Positions 21,366 through 31,494 of a DNA stretch of 64,000 bases are shown one piece after another; the first letter of the stretch is position 1, and each line of letters opens with the position of its first letter. Source of the stretch: Paralithodes platypus. Lineage: Eukaryota; Arthropoda; Malacostraca; Decapoda; Lithodidae. The stretch spans positions 39,623,777 through 39,687,776 of the forward strand of contig CM064572.1 in NCBI GenBank assembly GCA_032716605.1, written 5' to 3'. The translations under genes and the position numbers were made by a program. The notes beneath the pieces were generated by a model. The model did not search any database. It saw only the letters and a list, made by a program, of their open reading frames with translations, and was not told the DNA's origin.

Positions 21366-21600
21366 TGGTGGTGGTGATGGTGGAGGTGGTGATGGTAGTA
21401 GTAGTAGTAACATGAAATGTATGAAAAATATTAAATAAAAATCAATGTAGTAGTAGTAGTACTAGTACGGTAGTAGTAGTAGTAGTAGCGGTAGTAGATA
21501 TAGTAGTACGGTAGTAATAAGAGTAGTTGTAGTAGTAGTACGGTAGTAATAGAAGAAGTAGTAGTAGTAGTAGTAGTAGTATAAGTAATAGTAGTATAAT

Positions 21601-21638
<38 letters not shown>

Positions 21639-21640
21639 TT
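21366..21640. repeat. GTA/GTG/CGGTAGTA microsatellite region
   Basis: (GTG)n and (GTA)n runs, broken by ACATGAAATGTATG...ATTAAATAAAAATCAA at 21412-21445, which looks like a 3' end with a poly(A) signal next to the repeat. Confidence 0.85.
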
Positions 21641-21929
21641 CTCTCTTATTATTTCCGGAACTCTCTCTCTTAATTATTCTCTCGCTCTCTTTTTCTCTTT
21701 CTTTCCGTACTTCATCGTACCATAACTCTCATTGCTCCCTACTATTTTTGTATTATCTTCCCTCAACGGAATGTATGGAGAATGCAATCATTATTATCGC
21801 TGTCAAAAAGAGATTGTGGAGAATATGTGGCCATTGTTGTATGTAGGTTATGTCCGTATCTACTAATGACCAGCTTTATCAGTAGCTTCTATTTATTTGA
21901 TGCTGGCTACTACTAATAGATTTTCCTCA
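21641..21929. other. Unassigned
   Basis: C/T-rich then mixed sequence; nothing recognised. Confidence 0.4.
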
Positions 21930-22073
21930 GTTTAGGAAGGATCGCTAGTAATTGTAGGCCTTCGAACGATCTCGCTTAACACCTTTTACTACCGCAGATT
22001 CTCCTTAAGCTGTGCACAATGGTCTAAATATAGCTACAAGAGAATACACAAGACGTCGCCGGTGCAGAAATGG
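21930..22073. mobile_element. TTAA-2 element fragment
   Basis: Shares GCTAGTAATTGTAGGCCTTC-like and CTAAGCTG-like blocks and the right end GACGTCGCCGGTGCAGAAAT with the 17.8-kb copy, and ends at TTAA (22074-22077). Confidence 0.65.
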
Positions 22074-22159
22074 TTAAGTTTTAGGGTTGGTCTCTCTCTC
22101 TCTCTCTCTCCTTGGTATAAAGTTCCTCCATCATTATTACTCATCTAGACACTTTCTAT

Positions 22160-22245
22160 ATATATATATATATATATACCGTATATACCGGTATATATAT
22201 AATATATATATATATATATAATTATATATATATATATATATATTG
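22160..22245. repeat. (TA)n microsatellite
   Basis: TA runs with a CCGTATATACCGG interruption. A (CT)n tract follows at 22333-22366. Confidence 0.9.
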
Positions 22246-22331
22246 TTTTACGATGCGCCTCTCTATTTTCGATACTCGCTGTCTCCACTTTCTCTTTCAA
22301 TACTTTACTATTTTTCTCAGTCCCCCTCCCC

Positions 22332-22365
<34 letters not shown>

Positions 22366-22506
22366 ATCATCATCATCATTATGATTTTTTTGTTTTTGTT
22401 TTTAGTCATTTATACAGTAGGTCTCGTTTTCTTTAATATGAGAACTGGGTGTCTAACCGGATCAATTTTGTATGAGAAGGAATACTAGAATATTAACATG
22501 AACTAG

Positions 22507-25404
22507 CATTGTTTTGACCATGTTATTATACGTCCCAAAGCTGCTCGTCGGTGCAGCTTTTTCTTTAGTAATATAAGGGGACTTCACTCTAACATCAATT
22601 CTGTACACCAATTTCTTCAAGCAGAATCCCCTACTCTCCTTTTTTTGACAGAGACTCAAGTAACATCCACATCTGACACGTCTAGATTTAATTTTCCAGG
22701 TTATCAACTGCTCCAAAATTTCAGACCTAAAGGAGGTGTATGTTGCTTCGCAAAATCTGAAATTGCCCTGGAGGAGGTTACTAGTTTCAATTGTCCCTAT
22801 TTTGATTATTCTATATACAAATTAATTTCTGCTGGTAAATTTAAATACATATGTTGCATCTACCGTTCCCCAAATACTCCTCCAGAGCAAAGTCTTTTTG
22901 ATTCTCTGTCCTCACAACTCAGTGTCCTCAACTTAAATGCTTCTTCTGAAATCACTGTGTTGGGTGATTTTAATGTCCATAATGTTGAATGGCTCACTCA
23001 TTCAGCCAGGACTGATGATGCTGGTCTTGAATGTGAGCTATTTGCAGACTCATTTAATCTCACTCAACTAGTCAACCAACCCACCCGTGTACCAGATAAT
23101 CCTAATCATAATTCCCACCTACTGGACTTATTTTTAACAACCAATTCAGAAAATTATGATGTTACAGTGAGGTCCCCGCTTGGATCTTCTGATCACTGTC
23201 TGATACAGGCCACCTGTCTATCACCTACCACACCTTCCCACTCTGAACCTGTTTTGGTGACTAAATGGCATTACGATAGGGCAGACTGGGAGGGTCTTCA
23301 AGGTTTCTTTATTGATATTCCCTGGACCTCTTTCTTTTCTAATGATGCACACTCCACCTTGAGCCACATACAAGATTTTGTAAAAATTGGAATGGAAACT
23401 TTTATTCCTCATCAAAAGTACAGTAAAAGATCTAATTCACCTAAATGGTTTGACCATAATTGTGCTAGAGTAACTGAACAAAAAGCAATAGCCTACAATG
23501 CATACACAAGATCAAAAACACATGAAGCCTTTAATTACTTTAGAAACATCAGAAATCATGCCAAAACTGTATTAAACCTAACTAAATCAAACTTTCTCCA
23601 CAAGCAGGCAAATAAACTTCTAAATAATCCAAATGATAACAAAATATTTTGGTCTACTCTTAACTCATTTAAATCCAACTTCACTACTGCTTCATCCATT
23701 CCACCATTAAAATCTCCGACTGGCAATCTTGTAAGTGACCCACGAGGAAAAGCTAACCTTCTTGCGGATATTTTCTCCACCAACTCAACCTTAGATGAAA
23801 TAAATCAAGATGTCCCTGTACTTAATTTTAATTCGCCTGAAATTCCCTCACTTAAGATCCACACCAGACATGTCAAAACTATTTTGCAGAATCTCTCGGT
23901 AGATAAGGCTCCTGGTCCAGATGAAATTCCTCCAATAGTACTTAAGAATTGCTCCTTGGTGCTCGCTCCTGTATTGGCAAAATTTTTCCGTCTGTGTACT
24001 CATACCTCATGCTTCCCAGTACCCTGGAAAGAAGCAAACATCCATCCAGTTCCTAAAAAAGGTGCCTCTTCAGATCCATCAAACTACAGACCAATAGCTA
24101 TAACTTCCACTCTTGGTAAAGTCTTTGAAATTATATTAAATAATCACATAATTAAGCATCTTGAGAATAATAAATTAATCAGTGATAGGCAATATGGTTT
24201 TAGACGATGTCGATCAACTGCAGACATGCTATGCCTTCTTACGCATCAAATCAACCAAGCTACAGACCAACATGGTGAAACACATACAATAGCACTGGAT
24301 ATATCAAAGGCATTTGATAGAGTCTGGCATCAATCCTTATTGTCGAAGATGTCACACTACGGCCTTGCATCATTAGTTCCACTAATTTCTTCTTATCTTC
24401 ATAACAGAAAAATACGTGTAATGGTAGATGGCCTTTATTCTCAATTTCACTCAATAAATGCTGGTGTTCCCCAGGGATCAGTTTTGGCCCCAATTCTGTT
24501 CCTCATTCATATCAATGATCTCATATCTACCACTCATAATCCAATACATTCCTACGCAGATGACTCAACACTCCACAGTTCCTTCACATTTACCAATTCT
24601 TTCACCCAACCCGATCTTATAAATTCAAAAATAAACACTGCAATTTCTCTGAACCAGGACCTTTCTAGAATTAATGGATGGGGACAAAAGAATCTAGTTT
24701 CCTTTAATGCACAGAAAACCAAGTACATTCAATTTTCTAACCGACAGAATCTCACTGACTCCCATATATTTTTTAATGATGTAAATATTCCCACTTCCCC
24801 TAGTATTGACATTCTCGGTGTAACATTAACTACTAACTTGAGCTGGACACATTATGTTAGAAGCATTGCTAAGAATGCCTCTAAAAAACTGGGACTCCTG
24901 TACAGAGTTCGAGAATTCTTCACTGACGAGCAGTTGGCCGTGATATATAAAAGTCATGTGCGTTCTCAGATGGATTACTGTTCACCTCTGTGGGGTGGAA
25001 GTGGAGTGGTTGCATTGAGGCAGTTGGACAAAATTCAAAATAAAGCTATTAGATTAATCAATAACCCTGCAATCACACAGGACCTTCCTACATTATCCAT
25101 ACGAAGAAACGTTGCATCCCTTGCATTATTCTACAGATATTTTCACAGCAATTGTTCCGAGGAACTTGCTTCAATTGTGCCGCCTCTCCACATCTTTCCC
25201 CGTAGAACTAGGGCAGCTGAGAGCGCCCATGAATTTACACTTTCTCCTCCACAATGCAGAACTTCTGCTTATCAGAATTCATTTATCCCCAGAGCTACTA
25301 CTCTTTGGAATTCACTTCCCTCGAATTGCTTTCCACAAACTTACAATCTACAAATGTTTAAATCCAGTTGTTACAAACATTTTATGAATGGAGGATGCCT
25401 TTAG
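22507..25404 (+). CDS. LINE-B endonuclease/reverse transcriptase (ORF2), unbroken frame
   Basis: The frame is open from after TAG at 22504 to TAG at 25402, about 965 codons. The first seven or so belong to the host hAT element, and no ATG precedes the conserved region, so the natural start is probably lost. Endonuclease (first ~240 residues): SNIRGLHSNINSV (Asn), LTETQ (Glu), GDFNVHNVEW (Asp-x-Asn) and GSSDHCL (Ser-Asp-His). RT: DKAPGPDEIPP, SNYRPIAITS, QYGFRRCRST, ALDISKAFDRVW (catalytic Asp), GVPQGSVLAPILFLI, HSYADDST (catalytic Asp-Asp), DILGVTL. C-terminal block: MDYCSPLWGG, RRNVASLALFYRYF and ATTLWNSLPSNCFP. It would nick genomic DNA and copy its RNA there. The motif order is that of the jockey superfamily. 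The only RT frame here without lesions, hence likely a young insertion. Confidence 0.92.
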   Translation, partial: HCFDHVIIRPKAARRCSFFFSNIRGLHSNINSVHQFLQAESPTLLFLTETQVTSTSDTSRFNFPGYQLLQNFRPKGGVCCFAKSEIALEEVTSFNCPYFDYSIYKLISAGKFKYICCIYRSPNTPPEQSLFDSLSSQLSVLNLNASSEITVLGDFNVHNVEWLTHSARTDDAGLECELFADSFNLTQLVNQPTRVPDNPNHNSHLLDLFLTTNSENYDVTVRSPLGSSDHCLIQATCLSPTTPSHSEPVLVTKWHYDRADWEGLQGFFIDIPWTSFFSNDAHSTLSHIQDFVKIGMETFIPHQKYSKRSNSPKWFDHNCARVTEQKAIAYNAYTRSKTHEAFNYFRNIRNHAKTVLNLTKSNFLHKQANKLLNNPNDNKIFWSTLNSFKSNFTTASSIPPLKSPTGNLVSDPRGKANLLADIFSTNSTLDEINQDVPVLNFNSPEIPSLKIHTRHVKTILQNLSVDKAPGPDEIPPIVLKNCSLVLAPVLAKFFRLCTHTSCFPVPWKEANIHPVPKKGASSDPSNYRPIAITSTLGKVFEIILNNHIIKHLENNKLISDRQYGFRRCRSTADMLCLLTHQINQATDQHGETHTIALDISKAFDRVWHQSLLSKMSHYGLASLVPLISSYLHNRKIRVMVDGLYSQFHSINAGVPQGSVLAPILFLIHINDLISTTHNPIHSYADDSTLHSSFTFTNSFTQPDLINSKINTAISLNQDLSRINGWGQKNLVSFNAQKTKYIQFSNRQNLTDSHIFFNDVNIPTSPSIDILGVTLTTNLSWTHYVRSIAKNASKKLGLLYRVREFFTDEQLAVIYKSHVRSQMDYCSPLWGGSGVVALRQLDKIQNKAIRLINNPAITQDLPTLSIRRNVASLALFYRYFHSNCSEELASIVPPLHIFPRRTRAAESAHEFTLSPPQCRTSAYQNSFIPRATTLWNSLPSNCFPQTYNLQMFKSSCYKHFMNGGCL

Positions 25405-25486
25405 GCACATGGACCTTTTTGTTTTATCTGTGTTTTTCCTTCCTCCGTTCATTGTCTCTTAAAAAAAAAAAAAAAAAAAAAAAAAT
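22527..25486 (+). mobile_element. LINE-B, nearly complete ORF2 with poly(A)
   Basis: Non-LTR retrotransposon starting at or just before its endonuclease and ending in 25 A residues (25461-25485). It lies inside a hAT-type element whose halves flank it. No clear target duplication. A 5'-truncated tail of the same family is at 57.87-58.23 kb. Contains no ORF1. Confidence 0.9.
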
Positions 25487-25600
25487 TCCAAAAACATAAT
25501 TTAAACTGAAAAACACATGTTATCTTAGCATATATAATAATAAAGACTAAAAATAATGGACTCGGCTTTCATTTGACACCCTGAATGAGAAGATATTTAA

Positions 25601-25981
25601 GGGAGCCCAACTCGCTTTTTTTTTATCTTTCTCTCCCTCTCTCTTTGGTTAATATCCATTTGGCCCCATTCAGCCTACTGTTTTAAGACGTTTACCCCCA
25701 TCCAGGTGTCAATATTTTCCTGGCGAGCGGTAGCGAGTCAGCATATATATTTGTTTTGTTTTGACAGCAAGGTCAATTTGTAAAAAATTTCCATAGAAAA
25801 ATGTCTCCGGCGAAGCCGGATTTCTCCATACAATCCTGGCTCGCTATCGCTCGCCAGGAAGAAATCAGCACCTGGATGGGGATAAACGTCTTAAAACAGT
25901 TGGCTGAATGGGGCCGAATGGATACAGGCCAGGGAAAGAGAGAAAAGGAGAGAAAGATAAAATAAAAGCCGGTGACTCCCG
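25601..25981. mobile_element. TTAA-5 fold-back element
   Basis: Flanked by TTAA (25597-25600; 25982-25985). Left arm ~25601-25745 and right arm ~25840-25981 are inverted copies, sharing TTTTATCTTTCTCTCC, GGCCCCATTCAGCC, TGTTTTAAGACGTTTA and CCTGGCGAGCG. Almost the whole element is two arms around a ~95-bp loop. No protein. It shares the GGCGAGCG-AGCGAG core with TTAA-1. Confidence 0.8.
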
Positions 25982-25985
25982 TTAA

Positions 25986-26206
25986 GAATGTAAGGTGGTA
26001 GGGATGGCACTTTTCACCCGGCCCTGCATATCGCTTACAATCGCCTCTAATGGCACTATTCCTGGTATTGTTGGGTTAAGAGGAGGACCGTCTGGGAATG
26101 GGAATGGGGTGGGCCGGAATTATGTAGAGAAGGAGTGAGAATGGGAATGGATAAGAGTGGAAAATTGAAATAATATGTTTATCTGATTGTGTGTGAGTTA
26201 TAAAGA
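25986..26206. other. Unassigned; holds a short block repeated at 26.56 kb
   Basis: The segment TCTAATGGCACTATTCCTGG...TTGTTGGGTTAAGAGG at 26045-26085 recurs at 26563-26602. No gene seen. Confidence 0.5.
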
Positions 26207-26210
26207 TTAA

Positions 26211-26410
26211 CCACTTCAGCACCATGACTTCTGTTTACTTTTTACTCTGGCTAAGACTTAGATGCTTTTATATGCAGTTTAAGAAGGACCTATATAATAC
26301 TAAGAGGGTTTATTGTGATCGTATTCACCCATTTGAGTTGTAATAGTAGCTTACATACTAAAGAAAATAGTCTAATGGTAACCAGAATATGATACATTTT
26401 ACGTAAGGGG
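26211..26410. mobile_element. TTAA-3 miniature element
   Basis: Flanked by TTAA at 26207-26210 and 26411-26414. Ends CCACTTCAGCACC... and ...ACGTAAGGGG are inverted copies with CTCTGGCTAAGACTTAGA versus TCTAATGGTAACCAGA subterminally. Same family as 19.9 kb, 200 bp. Confidence 0.75.
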
Positions 26411-26414
26411 TTAA

Positions 26415-26560
26415 GGGGGACCACCTCGTTATGTTTTTGTCTTTTCTCTCTCTCCCTCTCTCTCGGGCTCGTATCCATTCGGCCCCATTCAGCATACTGT
26501 TTTAAGACGTTTATTCTCATCCAGGTGTCGATTTTTCCTGGCGAGCGGTTGCGAGCCATC
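26415..26560 (+). mobile_element. TTAA-5 left arm
   Basis: Starts GGGGGACCACCTCG after TTAA 26411-26414, the same TTAA that ends the TTAA-3 element. It follows the 25.6-kb left arm (GTATCCATTCGGCCCC, TGTTTTAAGACG, CTGGCGAGCGG) and stops before the loop. Confidence 0.7.
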
Positions 26561-26718
26561 GTTTCTAATGGCACTATTCCTGCCATTGCTGGGTTAAGAG
26601 GGGGGGGGGGGGGGATTTTCGTCTAGCCGTGGGTGCCTGGTGAGTCTGGGGCTACATACAACAGTGGTAGTGGAAGAATGGAATGGAATGGCGTTGTAAT
26701 AGGAGTGGGGCACAGTAG

Positions 26719-27142
26719 GGTGTCAAACCGGAGCAATTTATTTTTGGAAGACTTGAATGAATTATGTTTTTTCCACCAACCAACTTCACCTCTAAACTCA
26801 ATTAATGAAATCAACAAATACATGTGGCACTCCAAGGACTCGAACCTAGGATACTCACATCGAAATTCCGCGCACTTATGCATTACGCTATCAAGAAATA
26901 TGCAGAAGCCTACGATTATTATGCAGTTTCGAATCCTGCATATTAATCTGAGCATGTACATATATTCCAACTGCGCCATGGTAGCCTAATGTATAGAAGG
27001 AATAAAAGACAATTAACGTGATATAGCATTGTTCAGGCTAATTTATCATTTCCAAAGAAAATTTGAACTGTAAACCATAAATTTATCTTTCCAACATACA
27101 ATAATCAAAACTAAAAATTAATGGATTTGCCTTTGACACACT
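26719..27142. mobile_element. hAT-type miniature element with a SINE-1 insert
   Basis: Left end AGGGTGTCAAACCGGAGCAA and right end TTTGACACACTG match the 35.6-kb element. The SINE-1 copy at 26767-26995 lies inside. No clear duplication at the flanks. Confidence 0.65.
26767..26995 (-). mobile_element. SINE-1, dimeric copy
   Basis: Minus strand: two tRNA-like units in a row. The first has GGCTACCATGGCGCAG and B-box AGGATTCGAAACTGC; the second has GATAGCGTAATGCATAAGTG and AGGTTCGAGTCCTTGG, then GTGCCACATGTATTTG and the body. Same arrangement as 36.0 kb. Confidence 0.75.
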
Positions 27143-27169
27143 GTGGAGTAGAATGATAACGCTATTGGG

Positions 27170-27380
27170 ATTGGTTGAGAGGTTACAATTGAAGGAGACA
27201 AAAGGCAAGGCTGGCTGTTACAAGTGCCCCCCCCCCCCCTCTAAAGTTGAAAGAGTGATAGAAATTAAAATTCAAGGTACCGCACGTGAGAGTCAATATG
27301 TCTGAACACACGCAGCACGAAATAGTTTAAGTCATAGGATGAGGGAAAGACAGATTGAGGAACAATGTTAAATCTCTTCA
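27170..27380 (-). pseudogene. LINE-C 3' UTR fragment
   Basis: Minus strand: ...TTAAACTATTTCGTGC, GTTCAGACATATTGAC and the family end with GCCTTTTGTCTCCTTC. Decayed, with a poly-C expansion at 27226-27239. Confidence 0.65.
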
Positions 27381-27550
27381 ACTCTATCTTCCAGCCATGG
27401 TTGTGTATTGAAGCTAAGTATCATCTTATAATCTACATTGCCAAACCAATAAAGCCTAATTTCAATGAATTGGTCTCGCATTCTACGCATTTCTAACTAA
27501 ACAGACCAAGAACACTGAAACGAATATGGTATTATAGTTCAGCCTCTTAA

Positions 27551-27915
27551 GGGAAGATAGGCCGTTCTTCTGGACCTCTTTCTCCATCGCGTTTAGCCCC
27601 ATATGTTTTGAGATTATAAGACCTTCTCCCTGTTAGTTTAGCGATTCTAATACCTTTCACTCCATTTCGTTGACAATTTTAGGACCTTTCGTGCCATACA
27701 GGTGTCGATTTTTTCCTGGCGAGCGAAAGCGAGCCTGTATTTTAAAAGAAACCGGTCTTCGGCCGGGACATTTGTCTATCGAAAAATGTACAAATTTATC
27801 TTGAATGGGGGGTCTAGAGGGTGTTTTTCTAAGTTGAAGGAGGTAAAGCTAGGATGCTAAAAAAAATAATAATAATATATAAATATATAGACCCCAAAAA
27901 ATAACCACTGTCCCC
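27551..27915 (+). mobile_element. TTAA-1 element, complete
   Basis: Flanked by TTAA at 27547-27550 and 27916-27919. Left end GGGAAGATAGGCCG..., right end ...CACTGTCCCC. Internal order: GTTTAGCCCCATATG, AGTTTAGCGATTCTAATACC, TAGGACCTTTCGTGCC, GGTGTCGATTTTTTCCTGG, CGAGCGAAAGCGAGCC, GGCCGGGACA, GGAGGTAAAGC. No coding capacity. Confidence 0.8.
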
Positions 27916-28246
27916 TTAAGCGATGGAATGAATTTCCTAGTAATAACTTGAACTGTTTCTAAAGGTTCAATATTTTCCTGGGTGCTGAAGGACAGAATAG
28001 CATAGTACGGTTGTGCTAATAAGTCATGTCCCAGCTGTCATTACGTTTGGCTCGCTCTGTGATGTATTAATGTCTGTCAGATGTTGAATAGGGTGGGTAA
28101 TTGTAGGAACATGTTTGTATATTTCACTCGATATTAAGAAATCAAGTTTAGATATTGCTGATACCAATTATAGATCAAAACATACTTGGTGCCGAGACAT
28201 CACTTATTACCGCGATTGTAAGTCTATTATAAAAGGAACCGTATCG

Positions 28247-28247
<1 letters not shown>

Positions 28248-28281
<34 letters not shown>
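28248..28281. repeat. (GACA)n microsatellite
   Basis: Eight GACA units. Confidence 0.95.
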
Positions 28282-28282
<1 letters not shown>

Positions 28283-28296
28283 TTACCGGTAAATAC

Positions 28297-30004
28297 TGTG
28301 ACGCCTCCCGGCGTTGGCAGAATGGTTGCGTGGGGCGTTGCAGCTCGCTGGCGCTCGCCAGGATGGGGGGATGGGCTGCGGTTGTCCTGGAATGATCTGC
28401 TTTATGTGATTAGTGTCGTGTTGCCACAGACAGTCTAGAAATGGTCTTTGTTTTGGTCTGTGACCGCGCCTTATATTTTATATTCGCTATAATATAAATG
28501 TTGCTTATGTGGGAGGCGAGCGAGAGAGGGTGAGGGAGTACACCTGGCAGCGGGGGGAGCTATGACGCGGCTCGCTTGGGCGTTGACGGCGTTGGCGGCC
28601 GGGTGGTCAACTAGACCCTTCCCATCGCGGCCTCGTGTTCTTTACCAGCTCAGAGCTTGCCTGACACGCGTATCGCCTACATCCTTTGCAATTCTGTCCC
28701 CCATACTTGCCACTTTGCATACTATTTCTCTCTCTCGACTTCTCCTTTCTCATTCTCTAATCTTTATTAAACTCAACATCCCTTCTGGTTTCAGCATAGA
28801 CGTTCACCGTCGACCAGTCGTATTGTACGCGAAGCTCTCAGATATTTCCATGTATTAGGTTAAGGAGGTATTATGCTTTATTGAGGTTTGGTGAGACGGA
28901 CTTTTCCGTATGTGTCCTCTCTCGGGAAGGTTGTAGACCGGTATATGTCTCCCTGGCAAGGTGTTGAGTGATTCTGCTTGGTTATCTAAAGCTAGACTAG
29001 GGGTAAGGTTACTGTGTCGTTGTCTCCGATGTGTGCAGTGTTAGCTAAGCCCTGCACGACATCGACAGGTACTGTGGGAGCCTAAGTTGTCTTCGGGTGG
29101 GTTTACTTTGCGAGCACAGCGCTGTGGTGTGAGAGGGCCATAGCCTATCCCTCACAACATAGTGCTGCCTCTTTGTGTTGACTTCTGAGGGATCGCCAGG
29201 ATAGAGCTAGGTACTAGAGACCTAGATTTATCAAGAGAGCATCCCCGTCATATAACGTAATCTTCATTATACCACCTTCAGACAACGTTAGGCTACGAGC
29301 CGCATACTCACCCATTGTTAACCCTGCCTTGATACCCCAGCTAGACTTTATTAACTGAGCAGACACTGGTTAGAGATAAGCCCCCATTATTATATGTATG
29401 CAACATTATTATTCACTGCACTTTTGAGCCGAGGTTGTTGTTGAGTTGCACAACCCTAGTAGGCTGTTGCGTTGTGTCACGAAGCATTTCTTTAGTTGTC
29501 GAGCATTACTACCTTTGCGCAGTCTTTATTATTCGCCTGCCTATTATTACTATATGTCCTAGCATTTATTGTGACCCGTATTCTGCATTATAATTGTTCA
29601 AGATTCTTTACGAACATCTTCCCAGCATCAGACTTATTTCAGAAGTTTCCAGTTGGTGTTGCAGGACTAGCATTGCACTTTCTTTAATACAGGAGTGCCA
29701 GTTATTTGAGTATCTACCGTAACGTTAATTAATCACGTTAACTATCTTTTCTTTGTGTAACATAATCAAGTAATCTTTTACTGTTTGAGAATAGGCTGTT
29801 TCATTGAGCGTCAGCCTAGTGTGTGTGCACCAGTTACCGAGTCATAGGATACCTCGTTGTCCAGGCACGACTCAGGGCGGTAATGGTGTTTTGTTTTCCA
29901 GTGTTTAAGGCAGGGGTTGAATCTAGTGTTACCGTTGTTGCGTTTTGCCATTATCTAGTCCAATGTTGAAGAGCCCTGTCTCTTTGAGAACCTGGATCGT
30001 AACA
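28297..30004. mobile_element. Solo LTR, long form
   Basis: Begins TGTGACGCCTCCCGGCG and ends GGATCGTAACA, i.e. TG...CA ends, flanked by ATAC on both sides (28293-28296 and 30005-30008), a 4-bp duplication. The first ~550 bp are homologous to the 622-bp LTR at 59.4 kb, with shared GCGTTGGCAGAATGG, GGTCTTTGTTTTGGTCTGTG and CTGTCCCCCATA. No gag or pol frame lies inside, so it is either a very long solo LTR or an LTR pair with a collapsed interior. 1,708 bp. Confidence 0.75.
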
Positions 30005-30023
30005 ATACATTGACAGAAGTTAA

Positions 30024-30396
30024 GGGGGGAGGGTTGGTTTGTCTGGCGCCCCTTCTCGATCATGTTTAGCCCCATTAGTTTTTGAGATTTTAAGACATTT
30101 GTCCCATTAATTTGGCGATTTTATAATTTTCCGTCCCTTTTTTTTCTCAAATAGCGAGACCTTTCATTCAATTTGGGTGTCAATTACTTTCTGGCGAGCA
30201 ATAGCCAGCCTGTAATTTAAGGGAAATCAGCCTTCGACCGGGACACTTTTGTATCGAAAAATGCACACATTTATCTCGTTTGTTTTATTTAGTTTGTATT
30301 TGTTTTTGTTTTTAGAGCTTGATTGCGGTCTAGGGAGGGAAACAAAGGAAAAAAAAAAATATAAATAATTAAGCAAATATATATGCCCATTCCCCC
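30024..30396 (+). mobile_element. TTAA-1 element
   Basis: Left TTAA at 30020-30023; right end CATTCCCCC followed by TTAG (30397-30400). Family order preserved (TCATGTTTAGCCCCATTAG, TTTTTGAGATTTTAAGAC, GGCCTTCGACCGGGACA-like, GGTCTAGGGAGGGAAAC). Confidence 0.78.
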
Positions 30397-30556
30397 TTAG
30401 AGAACATTAATAATTGTAAACTACAGTTAACTATAACACAAATATAAAACACCTTACTGACAATTTCCGAAGACAAAAGTATGAAGACTTAAACTGTACC
30501 TGCAATAATAGAAATAAATAGTTACACCTCTGATTAGACGAGATCAATACATAGAT
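30397..30556. other. Unassigned AT-rich DNA
   Basis: Nothing recognised. Confidence 0.4.
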
Positions 30557-30610
30557 GGCCACCCCTTCGGGGATCGCGGCGTCAGGCAATAGATAGATAG
30601 ATATAATACA
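30557..30610 (+). mobile_element. LINE-D 3' tail
   Basis: GGCCACCCCTTCGGGGATCG followed by (ATAG)n, matching the 3' end of the LINE-D fragment at 42.4 kb. Confidence 0.6.
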
Positions 30611-30618
30611 TAGATTAA

Positions 30619-30961
30619 GGGTCCCCCTTCTACCTCGTGTTTAGCCCCATTTGTTTTCAGATTTTATGACGTTCGGCCCATTAGCTTGGCGATTTTAATA
30701 CCTTTCACCCCCATTTCATTGTCAATTTTAAGGCTTTTCGTGCCATTTAGGTGTCGATTTTTTCCTGGCGAGTGATAGCGAGCCTGAAATTTTAAGAGGA
30801 AGCGGCCTTCGGCCGGGACAATTTTCTACCGATTTTGTTTACAAATTCATCTTAAATGGGGGTCTAGGGTGTTTCTAAGCTTGATGGAGGTTTAGCAAGG
30901 AAACTAAGAACTATAGGAATAAGTTAATTAATAGAAAAAAAAAAAAAATGCTAGTCTCCCG
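30619..30961 (+). mobile_element. TTAA-1 element, complete
   Basis: Flanked by TTAA at 30615-30618 and 30962-30965. Left end GGGTCCCCCTTCTACC, right end AGTCTCCCG. 343 bp, no coding capacity. Confidence 0.8.
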
Positions 30962-30964
30962 TTA

Positions 30965-31113
30965 AGTAACACCCCGTTCTTAACAATAACCATCAACTGA
31001 AAACCCCAATGCACTTGAATAAACTAATGAAAGCATATGGTCCTCTTGGGATTCGAACTCGGGACACCACACCCAGAACATAAGCATCTAAACCATTACA
31101 CCACGAACACACT
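30965..31113 (-). mobile_element. SINE-2 copy
   Basis: Minus strand: TGGTGTAATGGTTTAGATGC, B-box AGTTCGAATCCCAAGAGG, body CATATGCTTTCATTAG and 3' end TTAAGAACGGGGTGTTAC. The head side shows a small repeat of ACACTACGAACACA. Confidence 0.8.
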
Positions 31114-31212
31114 ACACTACGAACACAGACCCCACGATGTCAAGCGAGGTGGTCAGGATTTGCTGTAATTCTAATAGATATATCAAAACTCTTAACTACC
31201 GGTAAATCAAAA

Positions 31213-31233
31213 TGGAGAGAGAGAGAGAGAGAG
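31213..31233. repeat. (GA)n at LINE-A copy 3 3' end
   Basis: GA run directly abutting the copy's 3' end. Confidence 0.85.
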
Positions 31234-31494
31234 TAGTACAAAGCACAAAGGAGTACAAAGGAAATCAAGCAACAACAGGTCTAGTGACCCTTCTAGGCTG
31301 CTTGTCCTCCAAAACACTGAGGATCAAGTATCCAAACAGTGGTTTAGAGTGGGTAAGGGAACATTGGAAAGGGAACTACTGCCCTGGAACTAATGTCCGT
31401 GGCAGGATTAGGAAGTTAGTAGGGGACAGATGGGTTAGTAACTGAGGGGGGGATAAACTAAAGTTATTCATTTACAAACGCAGTCAGTTGCGGG

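Larger units (their letters stand above)
22445..25583. mobile_element. hAT-type miniature element split by LINE-B
   Basis: Left end CTGGGTGTCTAACCGG and right end TTTGACACCCTG are inverted copies of the CAGGGTGTCAAA type common in hAT elements. Flanks are TATGAGAA (22437-22444) and AATGAGAA (25584-25591), an 8-bp duplication with one mismatch. Removing LINE-B (about 22527-25486) leaves ~180 bp, similar in size and sequence to the uninterrupted copy at 35.6 kb. Confidence 0.75.

Noticed and set aside
26633..26989. 118-codon frames on both strands
   Set aside because: They overlap the hAT-type element and the SINE-1 copy and have no recognisable domain.
28562..28858. 98-codon frame as a gene in the long LTR
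   Set aside because: It lies within LTR sequence shared with the 59.4-kb LTR, where it is not conserved.
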